18,341 nucleotides of DNA from Bacteroidota bacterium (lineage in GTDB: Bacteria; Bacteroidota; Bacteroidia; Chitinophagales; Chitinophagaceae), in NCBI GenBank assembly GCA_023429825.1, contig JAEZDC010000078.1, positions 1 through 18,341 on the forward strand. Direction: 5' to 3'. A program made the position numbers and the translations under genes. Shown here in pieces: positions 6,680 to 15,412 of this stretch. Under the pieces are notes generated by a model. The model saw nothing but the letters and a program-made list of their open reading frames with translations, was not told the DNA's origin and ran no database searches. The first letter of the stretch is position 1. Each line of letters begins with the position of its first letter.

Positions 6680-7798
6680 ATGACAGTAGGAATTCTTAAA
6701 GAACCGCAGGGCGAAAACAGGGTCTCACTTTTACCCGAACAGGCAGAAACTCTTATCAAAAAAAATATTACCGTAGTTGTAGAATCGGGCGCTGGCAATA
6801 ATGCCTATGCAGATGATGCAGCTTATAAAAGCAGGAATGCCTCGGTTGTATCAAGACAGGAGGCTTTGAACAGCGATATCGTTCTTTCACTTAGTCCGCT
6901 AAGCGCAGACGATGTTACTAAGTTAAAGAGCGATGCAATAGTTATAGGTGTGTTTCAGCCACTATTCAAGTTCAATGAAATGAAAGATTGGAGCGCCAAA
7001 GGTGTGACCACTTTCAGCATGGACATGATTCCACGTACTACAAGAGCACAAAGCATGGATGTACTCAGTAGCCAGGCAAATATTGCCGGCTATAAAGCTG
7101 TGTTGCTGGCTGCCTACAGTTATCCAAGATATTTTCCCATGTTTATGACTGCGGCTGGTAGTATACCGCCGGCAAAAGTTTTGATATTGGGTGCTGGTGT
7201 TGCAGGCTTACAGGCTATTGCCACTGCAAAACGTTTGGGTGCCGTGGTAGAAGTTTTCGATACTCGTCCTGCAGTAAAAGAAGAAGTGCAAAGCCTCGGT
7301 GCAAAATTCGTGGAAGTGGAAGGTGCTGCCGATGCGAGTAAAGCTGGCGGTTATGCAGTTGAACAAACCGAAGAGTATAAACAAAAGCAACAACAAAAGA
7401 TCCATGATTCAATTGCAAAAGCAGATGTGGTAATTACAACTGCACAAATTCCTGGTAAAAAAGCGCCGATACTTATCACCGAAGCAATGATGGATGCAAT
7501 GAAATCGGGCTCTATCATTATAGATCTGGCTTCTGCTACAGGTGGTAATACGCCTTTCACTAAGAACAATGAAACGGTGGTTCGCAAAGGTGTAAGCATC
7601 ATCGGTAACAGCAATCTTCCATCGCTGATGCCTTTCGATGCAAGTAAAATGTACGGAAAGAATGTGCTCAACTTTATGCAGCTCATCTTAACTAAAGAAG
7701 GTGGCATCAACCTCAACTTTGAAGATGATATCGTGCAAGGTTGCTGCATCACTCATAATGGAAATATTGTAAATGACAGGGTAAAAAGTTTATTGTGA
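6680..7798 (+). CDS. pntAA: NAD(P) transhydrogenase subunit alpha, NAD(H)-binding part (PntAA)
   Basis: Domain I of proton-translocating transhydrogenase, the peripheral subunit that binds NAD(H) and exchanges hydride with the NADP(H) domain of PntB. It is 372 residues and resembles alanine dehydrogenase. Seen: N-terminal G-I-L-K-E-P-Q-G-E-N-R-V-S-L-L-P, the conserved stretch S-M-D-V-L-S-S-Q-A-N-I-A-G-Y near 125-140, and the Rossmann motif L-I-L-G-A-G-V-A-G-L at 168-177 followed by V-F-D-T-R-P. In E. coli domains I and II(alpha) are one 510-residue polypeptide. Here the protein ends after domain I and the membrane part is a separate gene 93 nt downstream, as in Rhodospirillum. This is a natural split rather than a frameshift. 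Confidence 0.96.
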   Translation: MTVGILKEPQGENRVSLLPEQAETLIKKNITVVVESGAGNNAYADDAAYKSRNASVVSRQEALNSDIVLSLSPLSADDVTKLKSDAIVIGVFQPLFKFNEMKDWSAKGVTTFSMDMIPRTTRAQSMDVLSSQANIAGYKAVLLAAYSYPRYFPMFMTAAGSIPPAKVLILGAGVAGLQAIATAKRLGAVVEVFDTRPAVKEEVQSLGAKFVEVEGAADASKAGGYAVEQTEEYKQKQQQKIHDSIAKADVVITTAQIPGKKAPILITEAMMDAMKSGSIIIDLASATGGNTPFTKNNETVVRKGVSIIGNSNLPSLMPFDASKMYGKNVLNFMQLILTKEGGINLNFEDDIVQGCCITHNGNIVNDRVKSLL

Positions 7799-7809
7799 GA
7801 CGAGCTGCA

Positions 7810-7849
7810 GATCATTAATTGATCTTCCGTTGCGTCGCACACTTGTACT
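7810..7849 (-). repeat. Dispersed TGCGACGCAA element, copy 3, with adjoining hairpin
   Basis: Read on the minus strand, 7849 down to 7828 carries the most complete version of the element: AGTACAAGTG, then TGCGACGCAACG. It is followed at 7824-7810 by an inverted repeat, GATCA/TGATC around TTAAT. It lies in the pntAA-pntAB spacer, so it would be transcribed within the operon and could form structure in the mRNA. Confidence 0.75.
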
Positions 7850-7891
7850 GAATAACATATTCATCAATCAACTTCACAACATAATCAACAT

Positions 7892-8203
7892 ATGGAACAA
7901 TTTCTCAACTGGATAACTGCACATATAGAAATGGTATACATCGTTATCCTTTCTATATTCCTTGGGGTAGAAGTGATCGGGCGTGTACCAAGTGTTTTGC
8001 ATACGCCGTTAATGAGTGGTGCAAACGCAATTCACGGCGTAGTGATTATCGGGGCGATAATCGTTATGGGACGTGTTGCCCCTGATAATTATGTTGCTCT
8101 AATCATTGGCTTCATCGCTGTGTTGGTAGGTACTCTGAATGTTGTCGGTGGGTTTGTTGTTACCGATCGAATGCTGGAAATGTTCAAGAAGAAAAAGAAA
8201 TAA
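7892..8203 (+). CDS. pntAB: NAD(P) transhydrogenase subunit alpha, membrane part (PntAB)
   Basis: A 103-residue protein with three membrane helices, near residues 13-27, 42-58 and 65-88. It supplies the alpha-side portion of the proton channel (domain II). The T-P-L-M-S-G-A-N-A-I-H-G stretch is the hallmark of this subunit. The C-terminus ends in a run of lysines. It lies 93 nt after pntAA and 23 nt before pntB, consistent with a single operon. It corresponds to the C-terminal tail of fused PntA proteins. Confidence 0.95.
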   Translation: MEQFLNWITAHIEMVYIVILSIFLGVEVIGRVPSVLHTPLMSGANAIHGVVIIGAIIVMGRVAPDNYVALIIGFIAVLVGTLNVVGGFVVTDRMLEMFKKKKK

Positions 8204-8226
8204 TCTAACTGCTATAAACTATTTGC

Positions 8227-9690
8227 ATGGAACTTAGTTTGCTTACAATAATATATCTCATAGGTTCAGTAACCTTCATCTTAGGGTTAAAAATGTTATC
8301 TCATCCCGATACTGCAAGAAGAGGAAATCTTATTGCTGCATTTGGAATGACACTCGCCATCTTCGGAACGATCTTTCTGTATACAGACGAAGAAGGACAT
8401 AAACTGGGAAACTACGGATGGATATTCGGCGCACTTGTTTTAGGTACGCTCATAGGTACAATGATGGCGAAGAAGGTAAAGATGACTGCCATGCCCGAAA
8501 TGGTGAGTCTCTTTAATGGTATGGGTGGATTGTGCGCCATGCTCATTTCAGTAATGGAATTCAAGCATTTTACTGATAGTGCAATTTCAAACGGAGATTT
8601 TCTAAGTTTTACGCATGAAGCCACACACCTACAATTCCTGGTAGTTGTTGCAGGAATGGTGATCGGTTCTGTTTCTTTCTCCGGAAGTATGATCGCATGG
8701 GGAAAATTGAATGGAAAAATCAAAGACTTCAACTATAAAGGACAGACCTATGTTAATATGACCATTCTGATTGGTCTTTTAGCATTGTGTGCATGGTATG
8801 TTTATGCTACACCTGCAAATGGTGATCAAGGTCTCGGTATCATGCAAAGCCAGGTGTATATTTTTTATGGCATCATAACTCTAGCATTACTGTATGGCGT
8901 ATTGTTCGTTTTCCCCATCGGTGGTGCAGATATGCCCGTGGTAATTTCTTTATTGAATTCTTTCACGGGGATGGCTGCTGCGTTTGGCGGTTTCTTATAC
9001 GACAACCAGGTAATGTTAACAGGTGGTATTCTCGTGGGTGCTGCGGGTACATTGCTCACTATTCTCATGTGTAAGGCAATGAACCGTTCTTTAAAAAATG
9101 TATTGATCGGTGCGTTTGGTGGAAATGCTGCAGGAGGTGGTGCATCAGCATCAGGTGGTAATTACAAAGAGATATCATTAAGCGATGCTGCTGTTGTAAT
9201 GGGTTATGCGAATAAAGTAATGATCGTTCCCGGCTATGGATTGGCAGTTGCACAGGCGCAGCACATTTGCCATGAGCTGGAAAAATTCTTAGAAGATAAA
9301 GGCGTAGAAGTAAAGTATGCCATTCACCCTGTAGCGGGCAGGATGCCGGGACATATGAATGTTTTATTAGCTGAAGCTGATGTGAGTTATGATAAATTAT
9401 TGGAAATGGAACAAGCGAATGATGAGTTCAAAACAACAGATGTTGTATTGATACTTGGTGCAAATGATGTGGTGAATCCTGCGGCGAAAAGTGATCCTGC
9501 ATCACCAATCTATGGAATGCCGATTCTGGAAGTAGAACAGGCTAAAATGGTGATCGTTAATAAAAGAAGCATGAAACCAGGATACGCAGGTATAGAAAAC
9601 GAATTATTCTTCCAGCCTAAAACCTCTATGTTATTCGGCGATGCAAAAGCTGCCTTGCAGAAATTGTTAGCTGAGATGAAGAATATTTAG
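8227..9690 (+). CDS. pntB: NAD(P) transhydrogenase subunit beta
   Basis: A 487-residue inner-membrane subunit that carries most of the proton channel and the NADP(H)-binding domain III. Together with PntAA and PntAB it uses the proton-motive force to reduce NADP+ with NADH. About nine membrane helices occupy roughly residues 1-290. A Gly/Ser/Ala linker follows near 295-312. Domain III shows G-Y-G-L-A-V (G336), H-P-V-A-G-R-M-P-G-H-M-N (H367 onwards), G-A-N-D-V-V-N-P (G411 to P418) and K-R-S-M-K-P-G-Y-A-G-I-E-N. It is about 25 residues longer than E. coli PntB, with some extra length in an early loop (E-E-G-H-K-L-G-N-Y-G-W). Confidence 0.97.
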   Translation: MELSLLTIIYLIGSVTFILGLKMLSHPDTARRGNLIAAFGMTLAIFGTIFLYTDEEGHKLGNYGWIFGALVLGTLIGTMMAKKVKMTAMPEMVSLFNGMGGLCAMLISVMEFKHFTDSAISNGDFLSFTHEATHLQFLVVVAGMVIGSVSFSGSMIAWGKLNGKIKDFNYKGQTYVNMTILIGLLALCAWYVYATPANGDQGLGIMQSQVYIFYGIITLALLYGVLFVFPIGGADMPVVISLLNSFTGMAAAFGGFLYDNQVMLTGGILVGAAGTLLTILMCKAMNRSLKNVLIGAFGGNAAGGGASASGGNYKEISLSDAAVVMGYANKVMIVPGYGLAVAQAQHICHELEKFLEDKGVEVKYAIHPVAGRMPGHMNVLLAEADVSYDKLLEMEQANDEFKTTDVVLILGANDVVNPAAKSDPASPIYGMPILEVEQAKMVIVNKRSMKPGYAGIENELFFQPKTSMLFGDAKAALQKLLAEMKNI

Positions 9691-9696
9691 GGATTA

Positions 9697-9778
9697 GAAA
9701 TAAGAAATAAACGATGAGAAATGAGAAAGTGATGCCACTTTCTCATTTTTTATTTCTCATTGCTTATTCGTTATTTAG
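9697..9778. terminator. AT-rich imperfect palindrome containing a Rho-independent terminator
   Basis: The core is a perfect 11-bp stem, ATGAGAAAGTG (9721-9731) and CACTTTCTCAT (9736-9746), with an ATGC loop and a run of six T (9746-9751). This is a good intrinsic terminator for the pnt operon. Outside the core both arms continue as imperfect complements built from GAAATAAG and ATGAGAAAT words out to about 9697 and 9778. The same words make up the inverted repeats around 4728-4756 and 5222-5250, so this looks like another member of that family. Confidence 0.75.
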
Positions 9779-9788
9779 TTTTGCTCAA

Positions 9789-11174
9789 ATGCCACTTCCT
9801 GCTGAATTATTACAATCACTGCAAAATGTTCAGGGCTTTAATGAGCATTCATTCAAAGCCGTTCATGAATCCGGTGAGCAGGTAACATCTATCCGCATCA
9901 ATCCAAAAAAGATAACTAAAGAAGGGCTTGCAGCAGAACTGTCAAAAATCAACTTTCAACTGTCATCAATCCCATGGTGTGATACAGGATTTTATCTTTC
10001 TCAAAGACCTTCATTCACACTTGATCCTTTGTTTCATGCGGGTGCATATTATGTTCAGGAAGCAAGCAGCATGTTCCTGCAGCACGCTCTCAAAAATGTA
10101 ATTAATAAAGACCAGCATAAAATTGTTTTAGACCTCTGCGCTGCACCGGGAGGAAAAAGCACTTTGCTTTCATCATTCTTTACAGAAGGAGTGGTTGTAT
10201 CTAATGAAGTGATCAAATCAAGAGCAAATATTCTCGCAGAAAATATAACCAAGTGGGGAGATGAAAATGTAGTAGTTACTAATAATGATAGTAAAGACTT
10301 TGCAAGATTGAATGGTTTTTTTGATGTGATTGTTGCTGATGCACCGTGCAGCGGCAGCGGACTGTTCAGAAAAGATCCATCAGCTATTGAAGAATGGAGT
10401 TTGGATAACGTAAATCTTTGTTGCCAGCGACAGCAAAGAATTTTATCTGATATCATTCCTTCGCTCAATCAAAATGGAATACTGATCTATTCTACTTGTT
10501 CTTATTCAAAAGAAGAAGATGAACAGATCATTGACTGGATGATCGATGAGTTTGGATTAATTCCCTTATCGATACCTCTGAAAAATGAATGGAATATCAT
10601 CGAGTCACAGTCATACAAGCATCAAGCTCCAGGGTATCGTTTTTTCCCGGATAAAATAAAAGGTGAAGGTTTTTTCATTGCAGTGTTACAGCAGAGGAAC
10701 GAAGTAATCTGCTCAAGGATCAAAGAAAGTACACTTCAGCCTACCTCCGCAAAGGAGATGGATGTACTGGCTAACTATATAGATGTTCGGTCCACATCAA
10801 CAGTTTTCAAACAGGGCGAAACGATGAATATGTTTGCTGCACCATATTTTAACCATTTAAAACAATTAGCTGCTCATCTCTATATAAAAAAAGCAGGTAT
10901 TGCTTTAGGAAGTTTTAAAGGAAAAAGCTTTGTACCAGAACACTCTTTGGCATTGAGTAAAATCACTCATAAATTTAATCGTATTGATCTTTCCAAAGAA
11001 GTTGCATTGACATACCTGCGGAAACAGGAACTAAAGATCAATGCACCCCAGGGATGGTATGTTGCCGAGTACAAAGGATTGGGATTGGGGTGGATGAAAG
11101 TATTGGCGAATAGGATCAACAACTATTATCCTTCTGAATGGAGAATTTTGAAAGAACGATCACCTTCCGAATAA
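9789..11174 (+). CDS. rsmF: RsmF-like 16S rRNA (cytosine-C5) methyltransferase
   Basis: A SAM-dependent RNA m5C methyltransferase of the NOL1/NOP2/Sun family, 461 residues from the ATG at 9789 (E. coli RsmF has 479). Seen: SAM motif I with P-G-G-K-S-T at 120-125, motif IV D-A-P-C-S-G-S-G with C187 (enzyme release), and motif VI S-T-C-S with nucleophile C237. A C-terminal RsmF-type PUA-like region runs over roughly 355-461 and ends in L-G-L-G-W-M-K. The frame is open back to an ATG at 9714, but those 25 codons read through the palindromic terminator and produce an implausible hydrophobic, signal-peptide-like leader for a cytoplasmic enzyme; 9789 is preferred. Methylating C1407 of 16S rRNA is inferred by homology. 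The 3' end overlaps the convergent acetyltransferase gene by 15 nt. Confidence 0.92.
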   Translation: MPLPAELLQSLQNVQGFNEHSFKAVHESGEQVTSIRINPKKITKEGLAAELSKINFQLSSIPWCDTGFYLSQRPSFTLDPLFHAGAYYVQEASSMFLQHALKNVINKDQHKIVLDLCAAPGGKSTLLSSFFTEGVVVSNEVIKSRANILAENITKWGDENVVVTNNDSKDFARLNGFFDVIVADAPCSGSGLFRKDPSAIEEWSLDNVNLCCQRQQRILSDIIPSLNQNGILIYSTCSYSKEEDEQIIDWMIDEFGLIPLSIPLKNEWNIIESQSYKHQAPGYRFFPDKIKGEGFFIAVLQQRNEVICSRIKESTLQPTSAKEMDVLANYIDVRSTSTVFKQGETMNMFAAPYFNHLKQLAAHLYIKKAGIALGSFKGKSFVPEHSLALSKITHKFNRIDLSKEVALTYLRKQELKINAPQGWYVAEYKGLGLGWMKVLANRINNYYPSEWRILKERSPSE

Positions 11175-11687
11175 TGGAGTTGCAGGATGATCACTGTGTT
11201 CGTTAATTACTTTTACCAGCCAGGCCACATCATGCCACTTACCTAGCTTATGGCCAATGTTTTTATAAGTAGCAAAATGTTCAAAACCCATCTTAGTATG
11301 AAATGAAATGCTTTTTGGGTTAGGCTGTGTTACACCTGCATATACATTAATAAAGCCAGCTTGCTTAAGCAGTTTAAATAACTGGGTGTATAATTCATAA
11401 GCTACGTTCTTACCATGATAATTCTCCTGCACATACACTGAACTCTCTACACACCATTGGTAGGCTTCACGATCCCTGTGTTTGCCTGCATAAGCATAGC
11501 CGATGATCATGCCATCATCTTCTGCAACAAGCCATGGATATTTCTGAGTGTAGGTTTTGATTCTTTCTTCAAACTCTTCAATAGTAGGGATAGTGGTTTC
11601 GAATGTAAAAGCAGTGGTTAGAATATACGGAGTATAAATGTGCAGCACAGCTTGTGTATCTTGTATTTGCACCGGTCGAATAAGCAT
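11160..11687 (-). CDS. GNAT acetyltransferase, phosphinothricin acetyltransferase-like
   Basis: A 175-residue GCN5-related N-acetyltransferase. The plan follows the PAT/Bar family: I-R-P at the N-terminus, I-Y-T-P-Y-I near 17-22, F-T-F-E near 27-30, P-W-L-V-A-E-D-D-G (51-59), G-Y-A-Y-A (63-67), E-S-S-V-Y-V (81-86), Q-P-N-P-K-S-I-S-F-H (121-130), M-G-F and W-H-D-V-A-W-L. In the acetyl-CoA pyrophosphate loop the usual R-G-x-G-x-G/A reads H-G-K-N-V-A (91-96), so one conserved glycine is N94. Homologues acetylate small amines or amino-acid analogues; the real substrate cannot be read from sequence. It starts 9 nt after the dnaE stop on the same strand, so co-transcription is likely. Its end overlaps rsmF by 15 nt. 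Confidence 0.88.
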   Translation of the reverse strand: MLIRPVQIQDTQAVLHIYTPYILTTAFTFETTIPTIEEFEERIKTYTQKYPWLVAEDDGMIIGYAYAGKHRDREAYQWCVESSVYVQENYHGKNVAYELYTQLFKLLKQAGFINVYAGVTQPNPKSISFHTKMGFEHFATYKNIGHKLGKWHDVAWLVKVINEHSDHPATPLFGR

Positions 11688-11696
11688 GAATCAAAT

Positions 11697-14600
11697 TTAA
11701 TTCACTAATCCTACACTCACCTCCACATCCGGGTTATCCAATAAAAACTCCGCCATCTCTTCATTCATTGTAAAACCTTTTTCCAGGCTATACATTTTAA
11801 CTTCCAATTTTGCAGTTGGTTCGTATACTGAAAAATGCAAGGAAGATTTGCCCGGGTTCTTTTTAATATTCTTATCAAAGAAATCGACGAACTCTTGTGT
11901 AAGAGAGGCAGGTTCTAATTTGATATTGATATTCTTGGTGAGCATTTGTTTTGCTGTTTCAAGCAAACAGATACCCGTTACTTTAAACTCGTATTGGTCA
12001 CTATTATAGCGCTGCTTGAACATTCCATGTACCAATAAATTCTTTCCCTTTTCAAGATAGTTTTGGAAACGAACGTAATCATCGCTCCATAACATCATCT
12101 CCGTTTTACCGGTGAAATCCTCGATAGACAGTGAGCCAAAATTTCTTCCTGTTTTAGTTACCCTGTGTTGTGCATCGATTACCAAGCCTGCTAATCTGAA
12201 TGTTTTTCCTGCAGCTGCGCTGATAAGTGTATTAGATTCTTTTACTTCATTGAAATCACTCAGAGGCATGATGCCATAATATCTCAATTCAAATTTGAAG
12301 TGATCTAAAGGATGGCCACTCATGTAAATTCCAGTCACTTCCTTTTCAAAGTCCAATCTTTCTGTCAAAGTCCATTGCTCGCATATAGGAAGTTTTGGTG
12401 TTGGTATCTCAGGCAATGAGTCAACACCAAACAAGCTGGATGTGCTCTGCAATTTATTCGCCTGCACCTGGTTGCCAAACTGGATTATCCTTTCTAAACC
12501 TGTTTTAGTATCACCCGGCATTATAAAGAAATACTGTGCTCTGTGCAGTTCAGGAAAACAATCAAAAGCACCTGCATAAGCAAGGCTCTCTAAAGATTTT
12601 TTATTAACCGCCCTTTGATTCACGCGTTGAATGAAATCAAACACGGTTTTATAACGACCTTTCTGCCTTTCTTCAACAATACTTTCGATGGCAGCTTCAC
12701 CAACCCCTTTCAATCCACCTAAGCCAAAACGTATCTCGCCTTTTTCATTTACTGCAAAACCTTTTTGTGATTCATTCACATCAGGACCCAGCACTTTCAA
12801 TCCCATTCGCTTACACTCTTCCATAAAGAATGTGATCTTCTCGATGCTTCCTGCATGATTCAACACCGCAGCCATGTATTCGGAAGGGTAATGAGCTTTT
12901 AAATATGCAGTTTGATATGCAACAAATGCATAACACGTCGAGTGCGATTTATTAAATGCGTATTGAGCGAACGCTTCCCAGTCGGTCCAGACTTTCTCCA
13001 GTATTTCCTTGTTATGCCCTTTTGCAGCAGCTCCATCAATGAACTGCGCTTTCATTTTATCAAGTACAGACTTCTGCTTTTTACCCATTGCCTTACGCAA
13101 TACATCAGCATCACCTTTAGAAAAACCTGCAAGGCTTTGCGAAAGCAACATCACTTGTTCCTGGTATACTGTGATACCATAAGTTTCTTCGAGATATTCC
13201 TTCATATCGGGAATATCATACACCACTTCTTCCTTACCATGTTTCCTCGCAACATATTGCGGAATGTAAGCCATTGGACCAGGACGATACAATGCGTTCA
13301 TCGCAATCAGATCAGCGAATTTATCCGGCTTTAGCTCACGCAAATACTTTTGCATGCCCGGGCTTTCAAACTGGAACGTACCGTTGGTTTCTCCTTTTTG
13401 ATATAAATGATAGGTCTTTTCATCATCCAATGGAATATTATCGAGGTCGATATCTACTCCATGATTTTGTTTGATGAGCTCCAATGCAGTTTTTAAAATG
13501 GACAACGTCTTTAATCCTAAAAAGTCCATCTTGATAACACCTGCATCTTCAATGATGCTTCCTTCGATCTGTGTTACCCAGAGATCAGAATCTTTTGCAG
13601 TTGCTACCGGAATTAATTCAGTAAGATCTTTTGGTGCAATGATGATTCCCGCAGCATGTATACCGGTGTTTCGAACAGAACCTTCTAATCTTTCTGCTTC
13701 TCTCAACACTTGTGTCCGCAGATCTTTCGGGTCACCATTATATAATTCCCGAAGCTTTTTGATATTCTCGATCTCTTCTCCACCAAACCCTTCTTTTTCT
13801 TCTAATGATTTTTCTCCTTCCTTCTTTGTCATTGGTGCAGTGAGTACTCTTCCCAAATCGGTTCCCGGTCTGTCAGGTACCATCTTCGCCAATGCATTGC
13901 TCTCTGCCAATGGAAGATCCATTACCCTTGCTACATCCTTAATACTCATCTTAGCAGCCATCGTACCATAAGTTATGATCTGTGCTACCTGGTTCTTACC
14001 GTATTTCTGAACAACGTAATCAATTACTTTCTGTCTTCCCTCATCATCAAAGTCAGTATCAATATCGGGCATCGACTTACGATCCGGATTTAAAAATCTT
14101 TCAAAAAGTAAATTGTATTTGACAGGGTCGATATTGGTGATACCGATGCAATATGCTACCACGCTTCCTGCAGCTGATCCACGGCCCGGACCAACAAACA
14201 CATTCATCTCTCTTCCAGCCTTGATGAAATCAGATACGATCAAAAAGTATCCGGCAAATCCCATCGTCTTAATTGTGAAAAGCTCAAAGTCGATCCGCTC
14301 TCTTGTACTTTCTTCAATTTCACCGTACCGTTGTTTTGCACCTTCGTAAGTAATATGCTTTAAGTATTCCCATTGATTCAAAGTGTCCTCATCATGAATC
14401 TTGAACTCTTTTGGAATAGGGAAATTGGGAAGTAGAATATCTTTCTTCAGGTTCAACACTTCTACTTTATCAACGATCGCATTGGTATTGTCTATTGCTT
14501 CAGGCACATCGGAAAAAAGTTGTTTCATCTCTTCCGCTGTTTTGAAATAGAACTGGTCGTTAGGAAATTTAAAACGACGATTCTTCACCTGCAATTCATC

Positions 14601-15371
14601 ATTCACAAAATCATCAAAGCCGGGAGTGCTTTGCTTTTCACCTGTGTTGATACAAAGCAAAATGTCGTGTGCATTCGCATCATCTTTATCTACATAATGA
14701 CTATCGTTCGTAGCGATCATCGGCACATTGAACTTCTTCGCAAACTTCATCAAGGTATTATTGATGAGTTCCTGTTCTTTTATCTCGTGCCTTTGTAGCT
14801 CAATGTAATAATCATCACCAAACATATCCAGCCACCACTTAAATTCCAGCTCAGCTTTCTCTTCACCATCATGCAAAATGGTTTGTGGAACATAAGCACC
14901 AATGCAACATGTTGTAGCGATCAATCCTTCACGATATTGTTCTATCAATTGCTTATCGATTCTCGGATATTTACTGTACATCCCTTCAATAAAACCCAGC
15001 GATGTAAGTTTCACCAAATTTTTATAACCTGTTGCATTCTTCGCTAACAATACCTGGTGATATCGTTCATCTTTCTGCTCTTTTGAAAATGTCTTTCTAT
15101 GTCTATCCTCAACTACATAAAATTCGCAACCAACAATTGGTTTTACCAAAGGTTGTGTAATATCTTTTCCTTTCTCATCCTTACCAACAACTTTTGTATT
15201 CTTCCATGCCTGGTTCACAAAATCAAACACACCAAACATGTTTCCATGGTCAGTGATTGCTAGTGCAGGCATATTATCCTTGGCAGCTTTTTTATATAAG
15301 CTATCGATCGCTGCCGCACCATCCAGCAAAGAGTATTGAGTATGTACGTGTAAGTGAGAAAAATTGCACAT
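11697..15371 (-). CDS. dnaE: DNA polymerase III subunit alpha
   Basis: The replicative polymerase catalytic subunit, a family C, DnaE-type enzyme of 1224 residues (E. coli 1160). The PHP domain opens the protein with H-L-H-V-H-T-Q-Y-S-L-L-D-G (H6, H8, H10) and I-T-D-H-G (D41, H42). The palm has G-P-G-R-G-S-A-A-G, then P-D-I-D-T-D-F with D438 and D440 (E. coli D401 and D403). The third catalytic acid is D616 in K-M-D-F-L-G. A helix-hairpin-helix stretch G-L-G-G-L-K-G-V-G-E-A-A lies near 880-893, and a C-terminal OB fold (R-L-A-G-L-V-I-D) lies near 1055-1130. No 3'-5' exonuclease domain interrupts the PHP region, so it is not PolC. It is divergent from the NlpC/P60 gene, and the shared spacer carries a perfect DnaA-box 9-mer. 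Confidence 0.98.
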   Translation of the reverse strand: MCNFSHLHVHTQYSLLDGAAAIDSLYKKAAKDNMPALAITDHGNMFGVFDFVNQAWKNTKVVGKDEKGKDITQPLVKPIVGCEFYVVEDRHRKTFSKEQKDERYHQVLLAKNATGYKNLVKLTSLGFIEGMYSKYPRIDKQLIEQYREGLIATTCCIGAYVPQTILHDGEEKAELEFKWWLDMFGDDYYIELQRHEIKEQELINNTLMKFAKKFNVPMIATNDSHYVDKDDANAHDILLCINTGEKQSTPGFDDFVNDELQVKNRRFKFPNDQFYFKTAEEMKQLFSDVPEAIDNTNAIVDKVEVLNLKKDILLPNFPIPKEFKIHDEDTLNQWEYLKHITYEGAKQRYGEIEESTRERIDFELFTIKTMGFAGYFLIVSDFIKAGREMNVFVGPGRGSAAGSVVAYCIGITNIDPVKYNLLFERFLNPDRKSMPDIDTDFDDEGRQKVIDYVVQKYGKNQVAQIITYGTMAAKMSIKDVARVMDLPLAESNALAKMVPDRPGTDLGRVLTAPMTKKEGEKSLEEKEGFGGEEIENIKKLRELYNGDPKDLRTQVLREAERLEGSVRNTGIHAAGIIIAPKDLTELIPVATAKDSDLWVTQIEGSIIEDAGVIKMDFLGLKTLSILKTALELIKQNHGVDIDLDNIPLDDEKTYHLYQKGETNGTFQFESPGMQKYLRELKPDKFADLIAMNALYRPGPMAYIPQYVARKHGKEEVVYDIPDMKEYLEETYGITVYQEQVMLLSQSLAGFSKGDADVLRKAMGKKQKSVLDKMKAQFIDGAAAKGHNKEILEKVWTDWEAFAQYAFNKSHSTCYAFVAYQTAYLKAHYPSEYMAAVLNHAGSIEKITFFMEECKRMGLKVLGPDVNESQKGFAVNEKGEIRFGLGGLKGVGEAAIESIVEERQKGRYKTVFDFIQRVNQRAVNKKSLESLAYAGAFDCFPELHRAQYFFIMPGDTKTGLERIIQFGNQVQANKLQSTSSLFGVDSLPEIPTPKLPICEQWTLTERLDFEKEVTGIYMSGHPLDHFKFELRYYGIMPLSDFNEVKESNTLISAAAGKTFRLAGLVIDAQHRVTKTGRNFGSLSIEDFTGKTEMMLWSDDYVRFQNYLEKGKNLLVHGMFKQRYNSDQYEFKVTGICLLETAKQMLTKNINIKLEPASLTQEFVDFFDKNIKKNPGKSSLHFSVYEPTAKLEVKMYSLEKGFTMNEEMAEFLLDNPDVEVSVGLVN

Positions 15372-15412
15372 CGTTAATTCTGTTTATGGCAATTGAGTTG
15401 GATACCAGCAAT

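Noticed and set aside
6680..8203. pntA broken by a frameshift
   Set aside because: PntAA and PntAB are each complete with their own starts, and the two-gene arrangement is a known natural form of the alpha subunit.
9776..9783. Promoter element TAGTTTTG (exact TAnnTTTG) for rsmF
   Set aside because: It lies five bases before the start codon and has no properly spaced -33 partner. It would require a leaderless message.
13471..13971. 166-codon open frame antisense to dnaE
   Set aside because: It lies entirely opposite highly conserved dnaE sequence, and its Ser/Ile/Leu-rich composition is typical of a shadow frame.
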